Origin: an uncultured Actinoplanes sp.
GTDB lineage: Bacteria; Actinomycetota; Actinomycetes; Mycobacteriales; Micromonosporaceae
Reading direction: 5' to 3'
Assembly: GCF_934643405.1 (NCBI RefSeq)
Contig: NZ_CAKUCL010000197.1
Location: 1-13,244, forward strand
DNA length: 13,244 nucleotides
The notes beneath the pieces were generated by a model that saw nothing but the letters and a program-made list of their open reading frames with translations, did not search any database and was not told where the DNA came from. Position numbers and translations under genes: made by a program. How positions within the stretch are numbered: the first letter of the stretch is position 1; each line of letters begins with the position of its first letter. Positions 1 through 5,744 of the stretch are shown here, piece after piece.

Positions 1-2
1 GC

Positions 3-164
3 GGGACGGTCGTGCGTGGCGTACTCGTTCCGGCCGCGCTGGCCCTGCTCGGCGGGCACGCCTGGACGCTGCCGAGATGGCTGGCCTGGCTGCCCGGCAA
101 GGGCGAACCAGCCGACGGCCCGGCGACTCCGGTATCGCCGGCGGAACGGGTGCTCACCCCGTAA
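3..164 (+). CDS. MMPL/RND-family membrane transporter, C-terminal end only
   Basis: This is the last 53 codons of a gene that begins before the window; the frame is open from position 3 to a TAA stop at 162-164. The peptide starts GTVVRGVLVPAALALLGG and continues with a W-x-LPRWLAWLP stretch, then a short polar tail. A VRxxLVPAxxxLLG helix followed by a W-x-LPxWL amphipathic segment is what I know from the C-terminus of actinobacterial MMPL (mycobacterial membrane protein large) transporters. Those proteins export lipids or small hydrophobic molecules across the inner membrane using the proton gradient. Only the final transmembrane helix and tail can be seen, so substrate and subfamily cannot be judged. 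The next gene starts 49 nt downstream on the same strand and could be co-transcribed. Confidence 0.7.
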   Translation, partial: GTVVRGVLVPAALALLGGHAWTLPRWLAWLPGKGEPADGPATPVSPAERVLTP

Positions 165-213
165 CCACCGGCCGGTCCGCGGAGTCCTCGAGCCTGCCTC
201 GTAATGTGCCACC

Positions 214-819
214 GTGCGTCAATGGGCCTCGGTCGTGCGCAGCGCCGGCCGGTACGGGCCAGGTGCCGTTGCCATGGCCTGCCCGGGTGTCGCCTGGTTG
301 CTCGTTGCAGCGTCGAGCTTCTACAGCATCCCGCCGGCCGGCAACTGGTTGCTGGGTCTGGCGGGGTGGCTGGCCGGATGGGTTCTGGCCGTTGTCGTTT
401 CCCTCGGTGTCACGGTGATGGCCTGGCGTTCAGGTCGGCGGCTGTTGGCGGTGCTGACCGTGACGCTCGGCGTGGTTGCCGCCACGACGATCTTGTCAGT
501 GGACTGGCCGTCGGTGTACGTGCATCGGTTCTTCCGGGACAACAGGGCCGCTTTCGCCGATGCTCTCGCCCGGTACCAAGGAGTCACCTCGCCGGCCGCG
601 AACGGTGTCCTGATGGAGGAGTGCGTGGCTTGGATTTTTCCGCGTACCGTCCCCGGCGGGCCGCCCGCGGTGTTCCTTCCGCAGGTGCTCGGAGTGCCTG
701 ACGGAGGAGCGGGGTACGCCCATCTGGACGCCGGTCAGGTCCGCGAGACGTTCGACTGTTTCGCGGATCCGTGCCGAGCCGGCCTGTTCCTCGGCGACGG
801 CTGGTATTGGGTCGCGTAG
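214..819 (+). CDS. Hypothetical three-helix membrane protein (201 aa)
   Basis: I do not recognise this family. The GTG start at 214 is the first start after an in-frame TAA at 202-204; no convincing Shine-Dalgarno sequence precedes it, and an ATG at codon 21 (274) is an alternative. Three hydrophobic segments lie at about residues 18-37, 46-70 and 76-95. They are followed by a soluble C-terminal half of about 100 residues, probably outside the membrane, with cysteines near 137, 182 and 187 and a Trp/Tyr-rich end (GDGWYWVA). Codon use is typical of the window, with strong third-position GC, which supports a real gene. It follows the MMPL gene by 49 nt in the same direction, so it may belong to that transcription unit. 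The cysteine-containing C-terminal domain could be disulphide-bonded; that is inference. Confidence 0.65.
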   Translation: MRQWASVVRSAGRYGPGAVAMACPGVAWLLVAASSFYSIPPAGNWLLGLAGWLAGWVLAVVVSLGVTVMAWRSGRRLLAVLTVTLGVVAATTILSVDWPSVYVHRFFRDNRAAFADALARYQGVTSPAANGVLMEECVAWIFPRTVPGGPPAVFLPQVLGVPDGGAGYAHLDAGQVRETFDCFADPCRAGLFLGDGWYWVA

Positions 820-1023
820 GCGGGCTCCCACGCGGACGAAGCGGGACCAAGCGGGCCAAGAGGGCGCCTGGGACGTAGGCCGGGCAGGTGAGCACCATGA
901 GGGCCGCCCGCGCCACCGAGGATCCGCCGCGCGGACTCCATTGCGGAGACGTGGTGAACAACCCCGTGCCCCGGACGTTAACGGGGGAAGGAAACCGGCA
1001 CCGAACCGCCATAGGGGGCACTT

Positions 1024-1530
1024 GTGACCGTCGGAACAAGCACGGCGCCACAGAACGAGCAGCAGGAGACGCAGCCGCAGGAGGGTGACCAGACCGGGAA
1101 GCCGGCCGGCCTCCCGGCCGTCATCGGCGCGTTCGCGTTCATCGGGGTCGGGCTGGGAATCGTCTATCTGATGTGGCGGAACAAGGCCACGACGTCGGTG
1201 ATCCACTCGGACGACTCGACGACGGTGTTCGCCGTGACGGTGGTTCTGGCGGCCGGAGTCGAGCGGCTCATCGAGCCCTTCACGCGCTGGGTCGGCAGGT
1301 CCAAGGATCACGTCGCCGACCGGGCCGTCCTGATCTGGGGTCTGGCGACCGCGGTCGCCACGGTCGCGTCGGCGATCTCCGGGTTCTATCTGCTGCACGG
1401 CATCGCCGGGGCGGCGTGGAACGGCATTCCGGTGTGGGCGGACGCCCTGATCACGGGGCTGATCGTGGGCAGCGGTACGAAGCCGGTGCACGACCTGATC
1501 ACCCGTGCTCAAGGAGCGTCCGGCAAATAG
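1024..1530 (+). CDS. Small four-helix membrane protein with C-terminal GTKPVHDLI motif (168 aa)
   Basis: The GTG start at 1024 has an AGGGGG ribosome-binding site at 1013-1018. The first 28 residues are polar and rich in Gln, Glu and Thr. Hydrophobic segments follow at about 30-50, 66-82, 101-124 and 136-150. A charged, helix-like linker (VERLIEPFTRW, then GRSKDHVADR) separates the second and third. The protein ends with GLIVGSGTKPVHDLITRAQ. I recall similar G-x-GTKP-[LV]-HDLI endings in uncharacterised small membrane proteins of other bacteria, sometimes near phage-derived or contractile-injection-like loci, but no function is established and none is assigned here. It stands alone: a 204-nt gap with no recognisable gene precedes it, and a strong hairpin follows 14 nt after the stop. 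The next gene is convergent. Confidence 0.75.
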   Translation: MTVGTSTAPQNEQQETQPQEGDQTGKPAGLPAVIGAFAFIGVGLGIVYLMWRNKATTSVIHSDDSTTVFAVTVVLAAGVERLIEPFTRWVGRSKDHVADRAVLIWGLATAVATVASAISGFYLLHGIAGAAWNGIPVWADALITGLIVGSGTKPVHDLITRAQGASGK

Positions 1531-1544
1531 ACGCGAAGCCACCA

Positions 1545-1566
1545 CCGGGCGGCAATCGCCGCCCGG
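1545..1566. terminator. Strong hairpin between convergent genes, likely bidirectional terminator
   Basis: CCGGGCGGC, loop AATC, GCCGCCCGG: a perfect 9-bp stem with a tetraloop, 14 nt after the stop at 1530 and 40 nt beyond the end of the convergent SDR gene at 1607. There is no U-tract on either side, which is usual for actinobacterial terminators. The symmetry lets it serve both strands. Confidence 0.75.
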
Positions 1567-1606
1567 CTCGCGGGGCCGCGCGGGTGTGCGGAGCGCCGCC
1601 CATCGC

Positions 1607-2470
1607 TCAGGCTGCGGCGTCCTGGGCTTGCCGGTCCAGGTGCCCCTGTGCCTCGGCGGAGAGGTCCTGCCAGTCGGCCCAGGTCTTGAGCCGGTCGGCG
1701 TAGACCTGCTGCAGCAGCGGGTAGAAGCCCTGGCCGAAGAGCACCCGCAGCGGCGGGTTGTCGGCATCGACGATTTTGAGCATGGCTCGGGCAGCGGCGG
1801 CCGGGTCGCCGGCGGGCTGTTTGCCCACCAGCGCCGCCAGGCGTCGGCGGAGGCCGTCGTAGGCCGGGTTGGTCCGGGCCATGTGGCCGTTGGCGAGCGG
1901 ATCGGGGTTCTTGCCGCCCCTGGTGGCGTAGCCGCCGGGCTCGATGATGGTCACCTTGACGCCGAACTCGGCAACCTCGCCGGCGAGCGCTTCGTTGAAG
2001 CCCTCGAGGGCCCATTTGGAGGCGTGGTACGCACCGCCGAGCGGCATGGCGATCACCCCGGCCGCCGAGGACAGCTGGATGATGTGCCCGGAACGCTGCT
2101 CGCGCAGGGAGGGCAGCGCGGCCTGGATCACCCACGCCGCCCCGAACACATTGGTTTCCAGCTGGTCGCGCAGTTCCTGCTCGGACAGCTCCTCGACGGC
2201 GCCGACCTGGGCGTAGCCGGCGTTGTTCACGATGACGTCGAGCCGGCCGAATCGTTGCCTGGCGCGCCGTACGCTCGCGAAGACGGCCGTCCGGTCGGTC
2301 ACATCCATCTTCAGCGGCAGCACCGCGTCGCCGTAGGCGGCGACCAGGTCGTCAAGGCTTGCGGTGTCCCGGGCGGTGGCGGCCACCCGGTCGCCGCGCG
2401 CCAGAGCGGCCGCGACGAACTCGCGGCCGAGGCCACGGGACGACCCGGTGACGAACCAGACCTTGCTCAT
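1607..2470 (-). CDS. Classical short-chain dehydrogenase/reductase (SDR), 287 aa
   Basis: An NAD(P)-dependent oxidoreductase of the classical SDR family, probably cytosolic; the substrate is unknown. The dinucleotide-binding motif TGSSRGLG is at residues 8-15, with basic residues after it (R12, and R34 at the end of the second strand) that fit NADP(H). NNAG is at 82-85, the catalytic Ser region (LSSAAG) near 133-138, Tyr148 and Lys152 in YHASK, and PGG at 178-180. Length is somewhat above the 250-residue norm because of a C-terminal extension, a pattern common among actinobacterial SDRs annotated as oxidoreductases. The ATG at 2470 is preceded by GAAGGGAG (2478-2485) at 7 nt spacing. It is the last gene of a minus-strand run, 40 nt after the previous SDR gene with no promoter-like signal between them, so it is probably read from the upstream promoters. 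Confidence 0.93.
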   Translation of the reverse strand: MSKVWFVTGSSRGLGREFVAAALARGDRVAATARDTASLDDLVAAYGDAVLPLKMDVTDRTAVFASVRRARQRFGRLDVIVNNAGYAQVGAVEELSEQELRDQLETNVFGAAWVIQAALPSLREQRSGHIIQLSSAAGVIAMPLGGAYHASKWALEGFNEALAGEVAEFGVKVTIIEPGGYATRGGKNPDPLANGHMARTNPAYDGLRRRLAALVGKQPAGDPAAAARAMLKIVDADNPPLRVLFGQGFYPLLQQVYADRLKTWADWQDLSAEAQGHLDRQAQDAAA

Positions 2471-2510
2471 GGTGTTGCTCCCTTCTTCCTACGGTTACGG
2501 CTTGCGGGGG

Positions 2511-3254
2511 TCACCAGGCGACGGGGCCGAGGCGGTCGATGAAGATTCCGGTCGGCCCGTCGGGGCCGATGGTCGCGAGCCGGAGGATCGAGTCGGTGCC
2601 CTCGGTGACGGTGAGCTGGCCGGTGTGCCGGTTCATGTCGGTCGCCGCGAACTTGCGGTTGGCGACCTCTCCGGGCGTGGCGACGTTGAACTTGATGGCC
2701 GGTAGCGCCTGGGCGTATCGGAGCGTGATCATGTGCAGCGCTGCCTTGGAGGAGCTGTAGGCCAGCTCGTGCATCGTGGAGACCGGCTGGTCCGGGTCGC
2801 TGACCACCGCGAAGGAACCCCCGCCGCTGCCCACCATCACCACGCGCGGATGGTCGGCGGCCTGCAGCAGCGGAAGAACTGCGTGCGTGACCCGGATCAC
2901 CCCGTACACATTGGTCTCGTACACGGAGTGGATCTCCTCGACCGTCGCGTCCGCGGGCGCGACCATGTTCCCCGGCGCGCCCGCGTTGTTGATCAGCACA
3001 TCCAGCCGGTCGGTGTGCTTGCGGACGAGTCGTACGGCGTCGGCCACCGACTCGTCGGAAGTGACGTCCAGCGGGACCATGACCACGTCGGCGCCGCCCG
3101 CGGCCAGCTCGCCGGCCGCTGCTCGTCCGCGTCCTGCGTCCCGCGAGCCGAGGAAGATCGTCCAACCCCGTTCCCCGAGCCGCCGGGCCGCTTCGTAACC
3201 CAGTCCTTTGTTGCCTCCGGTGATCAGCACCGAGGTCCCTCGCGTATCTGTCAT
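2511..3254 (-). CDS. Classical short-chain dehydrogenase/reductase (SDR), 247 aa
   Basis: A second NAD(P)-dependent oxidoreductase of the classical SDR family. TGGNKGLG at residues 12-19 binds the cofactor; the N-K version of this loop resembles carbonyl-reductase-like SDRs. NNAG is at 89-92, the Ser region (VGSGGGS) at 141-147, and Tyr166-Lys170 in YSSSK. After the active site, the usual V-x-PG-x-x-x-T segment reads VATPGEVANRKFAATDMN. Substrate is unknown. The ATG at 3254 lacks a good ribosome-binding site, but a promoter-like GGTTACC-N16-CGTC pair ends 8 nt upstream, so the message is probably leaderless. The upstream membrane-protein gene ends 49 nt away on the same strand, and another SDR follows 40 nt downstream. 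The cluster of two SDRs and an epimerase-like gene beside an ECF sigma factor suggests they modify the same class of metabolite. Confidence 0.93.
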   Translation of the reverse strand: MTDTRGTSVLITGGNKGLGYEAARRLGERGWTIFLGSRDAGRGRAAAGELAAGGADVVMVPLDVTSDESVADAVRLVRKHTDRLDVLINNAGAPGNMVAPADATVEEIHSVYETNVYGVIRVTHAVLPLLQAADHPRVVMVGSGGGSFAVVSDPDQPVSTMHELAYSSSKAALHMITLRYAQALPAIKFNVATPGEVANRKFAATDMNRHTGQLTVTEGTDSILRLATIGPDGPTGIFIDRLGPVAW

Positions 3255-3262
3255 GCCACCGT

Positions 3263-3289
3263 GACGAGACGTCGCCGTGGGCGGTAACC
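3263..3289 (-). promoter_or_regulatory. Putative ECF-type promoter of the second SDR gene (leaderless)
   Basis: On the minus strand, GGTTACC (3289-3283), 16 nt, then CGTC (3266-3263). Eight nt later comes the ATG of the SDR gene at 3254, so initiation would fall on or next to the A of ATG. The same two blocks at the same spacing precede both sigma genes and the epimerase-like gene. It lies in the 49-nt gap after the membrane-protein gene, so it would be an internal operon promoter. Confidence 0.5.
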
Positions 3290-3303
3290 GGGTGTGGGCG
3301 GCC

Positions 3304-3822
3304 TCACGTGCCGCAGACGACGCGCCGCCGGTGATAGAGGTACGTGACGCAGAGGAGCAAGGGACCCCACAACAGCGCCGGCAGATAGCAGCTGACCAGC
3401 AGCACCCACCATCCGGTCCCGCCGACGAACCCCTCGACCGGGGCGGCGAACAGCCGGCCCACGGCGAAGCTCCAGATGACGATCAGCAGGACGCCGCCGG
3501 CGGTCGCCGGGCCCACCACGGCCGCGGGCGGAATCCGGCGACCGCCGAGCCGCGGCACCCAGGCGGGAACGATCTCTCCCCAGGGGCGGACCAGACCGAT
3601 GGTCGCCAGCGCCAGCGCTTCGCTGAGCACGGTGAGGAAGAAGACCCACGCCGATCCCCATCCGGGGATGTCACTGGCCTCCATCGTCGCCGGGCTGAAT
3701 CCCATCGGCACCCCGAACCCCAGGATGGTGCGCCACACCCCCGCGGGCAGCACGGTGAGCGGTACCAGGTGAGCGAGGATCACGGCGGTGCGCGTCACCG
3801 GCCGCCCGGCGTACTTCGTCAT
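3304..3822 (-). CDS. Small four-helix membrane protein (172 aa), family without known function
   Basis: Begins MTKYAGRPVTRTAVIL. The ATG at 3822-3820 overlaps the TGA of the upstream epimerase-like gene (3821-3819) in the ATGA arrangement, so I choose it over an in-frame start 11 codons earlier; translation is probably coupled. Hydrophobic segments lie near residues 11-30, 55-75, 95-115 and 130-155. Short conserved-looking pieces are PGWGS, SEALAL, RPWGE-x-VP and a GGR-x-PP loop. I recall actinobacterial hypothetical membrane proteins with the same GWGS, SEALALLTLGLVRPWGE and RR(V/I)PP order, but none with an assigned role. It ends with a basic tail (YHRRRVVCGT). By position it belongs to the epimerase/SDR operon; a membrane role connected with those enzymes is inference only. 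Confidence 0.82.
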   Translation of the reverse strand: MTKYAGRPVTRTAVILAHLVPLTVLPAGVWRTILGFGVPMGFSPATMEASDIPGWGSAWVFFLTVLSEALALATIGLVRPWGEIVPAWVPRLGGRRIPPAAVVGPATAGGVLLIVIWSFAVGRLFAAPVEGFVGGTGWWVLLVSCYLPALLWGPLLLCVTYLYHRRRVVCGT

Positions 3823-4721
3823 CGGTTCCTGCCTTCGTCCGCGATCAGGCGCCATCCGTCGGTCCCGGCCCGGACCCGCGGGCTCCAGCCGGTCGCCTCC
3901 CGCAGCTTCCGGCTGCAGACACGCTGAGATCGGCTCAGGGGTTCCAGGCCGGGAGGGACCTCGTCCACCGGTGGCCGCAGGGCGTCGCGCCCGACGACGG
4001 CGGCGAGCGCCGCGTCGATCTCCGCACGGGTGGGCGGATCGTCGTCGGCCACGTTGTAGGTGCCGGCGGGCGCGATGAGCGCCGAGGCGACCGCGGCGCC
4101 GGCGTCGTCGAGCCAGAGGGTCGGTTGGTACGCGTCCCGCCGGCCGACGCTGGGCGAGATTCCTCGGCGCGCATTCTCGATGTTCGCCCGGGAGAGCTCG
4201 CTGTCCGGCCCGACGAACATGCCGAATCGCAGGATGACCGTGTCCCCGTCGAAGAGGTGCGCGGCGTTGGTCTCAGCCACCAGTGCCGTCGTGGTCGTGC
4301 CGCCGCCGGCCACCGCCGCGCCTTCGTCCACCCAGGCGTCGCCGGCGTCGGCATAGAGGAACGCCGGCGACTCCTGAACCAGGCGCCGGGCACCCGCCGC
4401 CTGCGCCGCGCGGGCGATCACGGCCGACGCCTCCCGGCGCAGGCGATCATTCTCGTCCCAGGCGCCGGGCAGCGTGAGACGGCCGGCCGGCGGAACGTGC
4501 GTGAGAAGGTTGACGACGGTGTCCGCGCCGGCGAACGCGGACAGCAAAGCGGGCTGGTCGAAGACATCCGCTTCGACGACGCGGGCCCCGAGTCCCTCGA
4601 GCAGCGATCGGCCGCGGGCGGACCGCGTGACGCCGGCGACTCGGTGGCCCCTCGACAGCAGTTCCCGTACGGCACACCGCCCGGCAACGCCGGTGGCTCC
4701 GGTGATCACAATGTCTCGCAT
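3819..4721 (-). CDS. NAD(P)-binding epimerase/dehydratase-like protein (extended or atypical SDR), 300 aa
   Basis: The N-terminus MRDIVITGATGVAG is a Rossmann fold with the TGATGxxG motif (residues 7-14) of extended and atypical SDRs. Thr32-Arg33 after the second strand suggests NADP(H), D55 sits in the VVEADVFD strand, and VVNLLTHVPP (about 69-78) is the usual strand-4 region. The C-terminus has the ATGWSPRVRAG-x-DGW stretch resembling the LGWxPxxxxxxGW end of epimerase-like proteins. Where extended SDRs carry YxxxK this protein has ETNAAHLF, so the Tyr-Lys pair appears lost; it may be a non-catalytic NAD(P) sensor or use another mechanism. It starts at ATG 4721, 8 nt after a putative ECF promoter and with only a weak AGG upstream. 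It is divergent from the first sigma gene and is the first gene of the minus-strand operon. Confidence 0.88.
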   Translation of the reverse strand: MRDIVITGATGVAGRCAVRELLSRGHRVAGVTRSARGRSLLEGLGARVVEADVFDQPALLSAFAGADTVVNLLTHVPPAGRLTLPGAWDENDRLRREASAVIARAAQAAGARRLVQESPAFLYADAGDAWVDEGAAVAGGGTTTTALVAETNAAHLFDGDTVILRFGMFVGPDSELSRANIENARRGISPSVGRRDAYQPTLWLDDAGAAVASALIAPAGTYNVADDDPPTRAEIDAALAAVVGRDALRPPVDEVPPGLEPLSRSQRVCSRKLREATGWSPRVRAGTDGWRLIADEGRNR

Positions 4722-4729
4722 GACCTGTT

Positions 4730-4756
4730 GACGAGGCGTCCCGAAAAATCGTCACA
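4730..4756 (-). promoter_or_regulatory. Putative ECF-type promoter of the epimerase/SDR operon (leaderless)
   Basis: Minus strand: TGTGACG (4756-4750), 16 nt, CGTC (4733-4730), then 8 nt to the ATG at 4721. This is close to the ECF41-type consensus as I remember it (TGTCACA, about 16 nt, CGTC), matching 5 of 7 positions in the first block and all of the second. It is back to back with the first sigma gene's promoter; the two -35-like blocks are 12 nt apart. Confidence 0.55.
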
Positions 4757-4768
4757 GGCTCCGGCCTC

Positions 4769-4795
4769 GGTTACTTCCCTCTCCCGGTGCGCGTC
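4769..4795 (+). promoter_or_regulatory. Putative autoregulatory ECF-type promoter of the first sigma gene
   Basis: GGTTACT (4769-4775), 16 nt, CGTC (4792-4795). The start codon at 4835 lies 39 nt beyond the CGTC, leaving room for a leader of about 30 nt that carries the AGGAAGG ribosome-binding site at 4820-4826. Identical spacing and a similar leader are found before the paralogous sigma gene, which argues against chance. Confidence 0.55.
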
Positions 4796-4834
4796 ATGGA
4801 GGAGACGCGAACCGTCGAGAGGAAGGTAGGGACC

Positions 4835-5716
4835 ATGACCGGTACGGGTCCGGACGAGCCCCTGGCTCACGCGTTCGAGGAGCAGCGTGGGCGGCTGGTG
4901 GCCGTGGCGCACCGGATCCTCGGTTCCCGTACGGACGCCGAGGACGCGGTGCAGGAGGCGTGGCTGCGGCTGGCACGTCAGGAGCCGGGCGCGATCGGCA
5001 ATCTCGGCGGCTGGCTGACCACGATCGTCGGCCGGGTCTGCATCGACATTCTGCGGTCACGCAGGGTCCGGGCGGAGGCGCCCTACGACGACGAGCTGCC
5101 CGAGCTGGTGGTGACCGAGGACACCGGCGCAGGCCCGGAGGAGGACGCGCTGCTGGCCGAGTCGGTCGGACTGGCGCTGATGGTGGTCCTCGACACCCTT
5201 GGCCCCTCGGAGCGCCTGGCATTCGTGCTGCACGACATGTTCGCGGTGCCGTTCGAGGAGATAGGGGAGATCGTCGGCACGTCCGGTGACGCGGCGAAGA
5301 TGCTCGCCTGGCGGGCTCGCCGGAAGGTGCAGGCCACGCCTCGGCCGGTCGCCGACGACCGGGAGCAGCGCGCCGTGGTCGACGCGTTCATGGCCGCCAC
5401 GAGTCGTGGAGACTTCGACGGGCTGCTGCGGGTGCTCGACCCCGACGTGACGTGGCGGGTCCACACGGCGCGCGGACTTGTCGTCAGGAGGGGCGCCACG
5501 GAGGTTGCCGCCGGTGTCCGGAGGGCCGGGCGAGCACGTGGCGCCGCGCGCCGGGTGCGGGTCAACGGAGCATTCGGGGTGGCGGCATGGACCCCCGACG
5601 GCAGGCTCCGTACGGTCATGGCGTGCACGGTGGCCGATGGCCGGATCGTCGAGATGGAGTCGGTGACCGACCCGGCCCGGCTGGCGTCCCTCGACCTGCC
5701 TCGGCCTCGCGACTGA
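4835..5716 (+). CDS. ECF sigma factor with C-terminal SnoaL-like domain (SigJ/ECF41-like), 293 aa
   Basis: A group 4 sigma-70 factor that directs RNA polymerase to a small regulon. Sigma region 2 spans about residues 13-80 (ILGSRTDAEDAVQEAWLRL, then GWLTTIVGRVCIDILRSR). Region 4 spans about 105-165 (TLGPSERLAFVLHDMF, VPFEEIGEIVG, then the recognition helix AKMLAWRARRKV). Residues 178-290 form a SnoaL-like domain (RGDFDGLLRVLDPDVTW, ending VTDPARLASLDL). This fused architecture defines ECF41 and related groups, where the C-terminal domain controls activity in place of a separate anti-sigma factor. I choose the ATG at 4835 over an upstream ATG at 4787: AGGAAGG lies 8 nt before it, the paralogue starts at the matching residue, and 4787 would overlap the -10 region. 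It is divergent from the epimerase-like gene and convergent with its paralogue. No WLPEP or DGGG motif is visible, so placement in ECF41 proper is uncertain. Confidence 0.92.
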   Translation: MTGTGPDEPLAHAFEEQRGRLVAVAHRILGSRTDAEDAVQEAWLRLARQEPGAIGNLGGWLTTIVGRVCIDILRSRRVRAEAPYDDELPELVVTEDTGAGPEEDALLAESVGLALMVVLDTLGPSERLAFVLHDMFAVPFEEIGEIVGTSGDAAKMLAWRARRKVQATPRPVADDREQRAVVDAFMAATSRGDFDGLLRVLDPDVTWRVHTARGLVVRRGATEVAAGVRRAGRARGAARRVRVNGAFGVAAWTPDGRLRTVMACTVADGRIVEMESVTDPARLASLDLPRPRD

Positions 5717-5720
5717 AGCC

Positions 5721-5744
5721 GGCTCCGGGCCGGCCGGCGGAGCC
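5721..5744. terminator. Bidirectional terminator hairpin between the two sigma genes
   Basis: GGCTCCG (5721-5727), a 10-nt GGCC-rich loop, CGGAGCC (5738-5744): a perfect 7-bp stem filling the 27-bp gap between the convergent stops. Its last base is part of the TAG stop of the minus-strand sigma gene. No U-tract is present. Confidence 0.65.

Noticed and set aside
888..1088. Possible small gene in the gap before 1024
   Set aside because: The 66-codon frame overlaps the start of the better-supported membrane-protein gene, and its composition is not protein-like. I see only a weak CCCCGT/ACGGGG pairing near 963-986 in this gap.
496..1767. Long open frame of 423 codons on the minus strand
   Set aside because: It runs antisense across two better-supported plus-strand genes, is full of Arg/Pro/Gly and shows no family features. 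Long antisense frames are expected at this GC content.
1505..2542. 345-codon plus-strand open frame over the first SDR gene
   Set aside because: It is the antisense shadow of a clear SDR with all catalytic motifs; its translation is low-complexity and Gly/Arg-rich.
4750..4756. CGTCACA on the plus strand as the -35 of the first sigma gene
   Set aside because: No CGTC follows at 16 nt on that strand. The block fits the minus-strand epimerase promoter exactly, and the sigma gene has its own GGTTACT-N16-CGTC.
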